A DNA stretch of 55,644 nucleotides from Methanobacteriota archaeon (GTDB lineage: Archaea; Thermoplasmatota; E2; JACPAO01; JAHWKR01), in NCBI GenBank assembly GCA_019347805.1, contig JAHWKR010000019.1:1-55644 (forward strand), written 5' to 3'. Position 1 is the stretch's first letter; each line of letters opens with the position of its first letter. Both the position numbers and the translations under genes were made by a program. Under the pieces are notes generated by a model. It was given only the letters and a program-made list of their open reading frames with translations, was not told the DNA's origin and did no database searches. Positions 52,738-55,644 of the stretch are shown here, one piece after another.

Positions 52738-53574
52738 ATGGCCGATGACTCCCGGCAGGTCCGCCTCTTCGCCACCTGTCTGGCCGACCAGTTCGACCCC
52801 GAGGCGGCGATGGCCGCCGCCGACGTGCTGGAGGCGGCCGGTTGCACGGTCGCGTTCGACGCCGAGCAGACCTGTTGTGGCCAACCCGCATTCAACCTCG
52901 GCCATCGTGACGAGGCACGACAGGTGGCCCTGCGCCATATCCGCCTGTACGACGGGACCACCGGGCCCATCATCGTCCCGAGCGGGTCGTGCGGAAGCAT
53001 GATGAAGGTCTACTGGCCGACGCTGTTCGCCGCAGGCAGCGACGAGCGGGCGGCCGCCGAGCGGGTCGCGAAGCGCGTCGAGGAGTGGAGTCGGTTCCTG
53101 GTGCGCGACCTTGGCTGGCTTCCTGAGCGCGATGCGGAGGCGCCAGAGCGCCGGGTCGCCTATCATCCGGCGTGCCATGGCCTCCGCGTCCTCGGACTCG
53201 ATGGCGAGGCGGAGCGGCTGCTTGCGGCGACCGGCCATCGTCTCGTCCCGTTGCCGCGCGCCGACAATTGTTGTGGCTTCGGCGGTGGGTTCTCGGTCGA
53301 GATGCCGGAGATGAGCGGCAAGATCCTCGAGGACAAACTCGATTGTGTCGAAGGCGCGACAGCGTCGGGTGCCGGTACGGTCGCTGCGCTCGACATCGGC
53401 TGCCTGATGCACATGCGCGGCGGCCATGAACGCCGCACAGGGACCACGGAAGGCCACGGCGGTTGTCCGGCATATCGGCATGTCGCGGTGCTTGTGCGGG
53501 ACGCGCTCCGGGCCCGCGGGGAGAGATCCGATGTCGCTCCGGGACCGAGGGAAAGCGCTGCGGGGGAACCGTGA
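52738..53574 (+). CDS. lutA: LutA-type Fe-S oxidoreductase subunit
   Basis: 278 residues. First component of the LutABC L-lactate oxidising complex. Two CCG-type cysteine motifs: EQTCCGQPAFNLG (about 45) and DNCCGFGGGFSVEMPEMSGK (about 178), with VPSGSCGSMMKVYW, AYHPACHGLRVLGL and IGCLMHMRGG. The C-terminus is extended by a basic tail. Stop overlaps the lutB start (TGATG). Confidence 0.92.
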   Translation: MADDSRQVRLFATCLADQFDPEAAMAAADVLEAAGCTVAFDAEQTCCGQPAFNLGHRDEARQVALRHIRLYDGTTGPIIVPSGSCGSMMKVYWPTLFAAGSDERAAAERVAKRVEEWSRFLVRDLGWLPERDAEAPERRVAYHPACHGLRVLGLDGEAERLLAATGHRLVPLPRADNCCGFGGGFSVEMPEMSGKILEDKLDCVEGATASGAGTVAALDIGCLMHMRGGHERRTGTTEGHGGCPAYRHVAVLVRDALRARGERSDVAPGPRESAAGEP

Positions 53575-55034
53575 TGCATCCGCTCAACAAACGGGCGAAA
53601 CAGGCGCTCAAGGACCCGGTCCTGATGCGCACCCTTCCGGAGGCGACGCGCCGGGCCGTCGACAAGCAGCGCGACCGTTGGCGTGAACTCCCGGACGTCG
53701 ACGCGCTGCGCGACCGGGCACAGGAGATCAAGCACCACACCGTCCGCCACCTCGACCATTATCTGACCACCTTCGAAGCGGCGGCGAAGGCGAACGGCGT
53801 GCATGTGCATTGGGCTTCGACGCATGAAGAGGCGATCGGCATCATCCGCGCCGTCCTCGATCGCAACGATGTCCGCGTGGTCGCCAAGGTCAAGTCGATG
53901 GCGACCGAGGAGATGGCACTCCGGGAACGGCTCGAGGCGACCGGACGTGAGGTGTGGGAGACCGATCTTGGCGAGTTCATCGTGCAGATCTCGGGACGAC
54001 CGCCCTCCCATATCACCGCCCCGGCCATCCACGAGGACGTCGCAAGCATCTCCCGGCTGTTCCACGAAAAGCTTGGGACACCGCAGACGGACGACCCGGA
54101 GCGCCTCGCTCGTTTTGCACGTGACCACCTGAGGGACCGGTTCCATCAGGCCGATTGCGGCATCTCAGGCGCCAATTTCCTTGTCGCCGAGACCGGACGA
54201 GTGGTCTTGGTGGAGAACGAGGCGAACATCCGGCTCGCGACGACCCTTCCACGTGTCCACGTCGTCGTCGCGGGCATCGAAAAGGTCGTGCCGCGCACGT
54301 CAGACATACCGGTCTTCCTCAAACTCCTTGCGCGGAGCGCGACAGGTCAGAAGCTCACCGCTTACACCCACGAGCTCCGTGGCCCGCGCCGCAAGGACGA
54401 GACCGAAGGGCCGGACGAGATGCATGTCGTCCTCCTCGATGCCGGCCGCACCCGCATCCTGGCCGATGAGGCGGCACGGGACACGCTCGATTGCATCCGC
54501 TGCGGGGCTTGTCAGAACGTCTGTCCGGTCTACCAGGCGGTCGGCGGGCACGCCTATGGCGGTGTCTATGGGGGACCCATCGGGGCCATCCTGCGGCCGC
54601 AGCTCGAGCCGGACCGCGACACCCGCCGGCTGCCCTACGCGTCGACGTTGTGCGGAGCGTGCGAGTCGGCATGCCCGGTCAAGATCCCGATCCCCGATAT
54701 CCTGCTGCATCTCCGGAGCCGAGCGGTCGCGTCGGCGTCGGACGAGCGCTTGCCGAGACCCGGCTGGATCGCCGAGAAGGCGACGGTGCAAGCGTGGTAC
54801 CGGTCCGCCATGAGTCCTCGGGTATGGCGGGTGGGGGGTAAGCTGGCTCGCCTGTTCGGTCCGGCACGCCCGGGACGCGGCTCGTTCCATCGTCTCCCCC
54901 CACCGCTTTCCGGGTGGACGAAGCACCGGGAGTTCCCACGTCCGGCACCGGAGACGTTCCACGCGATGTGGGACGGGCGAAAGAAGAAAAAAAGCGCAGC
55001 TCACCCAATCGGGAGGGATGAAGATGGGACGTGA
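53574..55034 (+). CDS. lutB: LutB-type iron-sulfur subunit
   Basis: 486 residues from ATG 53574. N-terminal DUF162-like domain with VKSMATEEMALRERLEATGR and ETDLGEFIVQISGRPPSHI, then GISGANFLVAETGRVVLVEN. Two 4Fe-4S ferredoxin motifs: CIRCGACQNVCPVYQ from Cys307 and CGACESACPVKIP from Cys360. The C-terminal region ends with a lysine cluster. Overlaps lutC by 11 nt. Membrane partner or electron acceptor unknown; the complex is cytoplasmic. Confidence 0.94.
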   Translation: MHPLNKRAKQALKDPVLMRTLPEATRRAVDKQRDRWRELPDVDALRDRAQEIKHHTVRHLDHYLTTFEAAAKANGVHVHWASTHEEAIGIIRAVLDRNDVRVVAKVKSMATEEMALRERLEATGREVWETDLGEFIVQISGRPPSHITAPAIHEDVASISRLFHEKLGTPQTDDPERLARFARDHLRDRFHQADCGISGANFLVAETGRVVLVENEANIRLATTLPRVHVVVAGIEKVVPRTSDIPVFLKLLARSATGQKLTAYTHELRGPRRKDETEGPDEMHVVLLDAGRTRILADEAARDTLDCIRCGACQNVCPVYQAVGGHAYGGVYGGPIGAILRPQLEPDRDTRRLPYASTLCGACESACPVKIPIPDILLHLRSRAVASASDERLPRPGWIAEKATVQAWYRSAMSPRVWRVGGKLARLFGPARPGRGSFHRLPPPLSGWTKHREFPRPAPETFHAMWDGRKKKKSAAHPIGRDEDGT

Positions 55035-55623
55035 AGAGGTCTTGCGTGCTGTCCGGACCGCGTTGGGTCGCGCGAACAACGGAGCTGATGAGCCACCGCC
55101 GGCCCTTGACGACCGGCCCATCCCGAGAGAAGAGATTCCGGACCCGGTGGCACGATTCGTGGTGGAACTCGAGGCGGTCGCAGGGGAGGCGATCGATAGC
55201 GGGACGGGTGACTGGCAGGAAATAGTGCGAGACATCGCCGCGGCAGCAGGTCTTCGTCATGTCGTCGTAGGCCCCGATGTCGACGTGGACAACCTCGGGC
55301 TGCAACGAGTGACGCTCGAAGAGGCGTGGCGACGGCCGGAAGAGGTCCTCGGACTTGTCCGGGCGGAGCATGCGATCGCAGAATCGGGGTCGGTGGTGTT
55401 GGAGACGGACGGCGTCCATGCGCCTTCCACGTTCACCGCGTCATCGGTGGTGCTTCTTGCCAAAGCCGATATCGTCGCGGCGCTCGAGGACCTGCCTTCA
55501 TCGGCCGATGCTCGCGCCCGCATCATCGTGACCGGTCCGAGCCGCACGTCGGACATCGAGAAACGGCTCGTCCTTGGCGCCCATGGTCCCCGTCGCTTGG
55601 TCGTGGTCCTGACCGACCGTTAG
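55024..55623 (+). CDS. lutC: LutC-type lactate utilisation protein
   Basis: 199 residues from ATG 55024, 7 nt after GGGAGG (ATG 55018 is closer to the SD and less likely). DUF162/LUD fold: REEVLRAVRTALGR at the N-terminus, HAIAESGSVVLET (the family AxxGT/S-xxxE motif), DGVHAPSTFTASSVVLLAKA, and the signature IIVTGPSRTSDIEKRLVLGA followed by HGPRRLVVVL. The third gene completes lutABC. The last 21 bases of the window hold nothing recognisable. Confidence 0.92.
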   Translation: MGREEVLRAVRTALGRANNGADEPPPALDDRPIPREEIPDPVARFVVELEAVAGEAIDSGTGDWQEIVRDIAAAAGLRHVVVGPDVDVDNLGLQRVTLEEAWRRPEEVLGLVRAEHAIAESGSVVLETDGVHAPSTFTASSVVLLAKADIVAALEDLPSSADARARIIVTGPSRTSDIEKRLVLGAHGPRRLVVVLTDR

Positions 55624-55644
55624 GCCGCACTTCCACTCCGCCGG

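Overview
The window is archaeal chromosome, roughly two-thirds G+C. The evidence is a DNA polymerase D large subunit, ribosomal protein S3Ae, an archaeal AspRS, the archaeal phosphopantothenate synthetase, KptA, a C1-G72 tRNA-Tyr with an intron at 37/38, and many genes whose TATA-like box lies about 25-29 nt before the start codon (leaderless mRNAs). Gene content fits a heterotrophic euryarchaeote. A Thermoplasmatota-like lineage (for example Poseidoniia or relatives) is my best guess, but I cannot fix the taxon from the sequence alone. Many predicted lipoproteins, and exported proteins with C-terminal TM plus Arg tails, point to a heavily decorated cell surface.

Layout. 1-4.0 kb (minus strand): DUF488 protein (cut by the window edge), aspS, phosphopantothenate synthetase, a small membrane protein and two small unknown proteins. 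4.0-6.9 kb: a methyltransferase-like/TPR protein followed by fetAB. 7.0-8.2 kb: tRNA-Arg(UCG), a small membrane protein and S3Ae. 8.6-14.7 kb: an operon of three exported beta-sandwich proteins, a DUF4430 exported protein behind a tandem operator, a lipoprotein and small unknowns. 14.7-17.7 kb: small unknowns, membrane proteins, a receiver-like protein, and a zinc-ribbon protein with a histone-H1-like tail.

17.7-31.2 kb (minus strand) is the highlight. A single 3.8-kilo-residue multidomain fatty-acid/polyketide megasynthase has the order nitronate-monooxygenase-like barrel, KS, AT, KS, three carrier domains, KR, DH, phosphopantetheinyl transferase. Directly upstream are an acyl-CoA carboxylase carboxyltransferase (pccB-like) and a tiny protein translationally coupled to it. 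Together they look like a self-contained extender-supply and acyl-assembly locus. All three carrier domains have Thr where the phosphopantetheinylated Ser is expected.

31.6-39.9 kb: a penicillin-acylase-family hydrolase, lipoproteins, a membrane histidine kinase with its receiver protein, DUF309, and a nucleoside phosphorylase. 39.9-44.7 kb: PolD large subunit, divergent from a DUF2797 protein. 44.7-47.6 kb: lipoprotein, intron-containing tRNA-Tyr, exported M14 carboxypeptidase. 47.7-51.8 kb: a sulfur-transfer neighbourhood (MoaD/SAMP-like carrier, THUMP-less ThiI-type PP-loop enzyme, cysteine-desulfurase-like enzyme), a two-winged-helix regulator and a GmhB-like phosphatase. 51.8-55.6 kb: tRNA-Cys, kptA, then lutABC for lactate oxidation.
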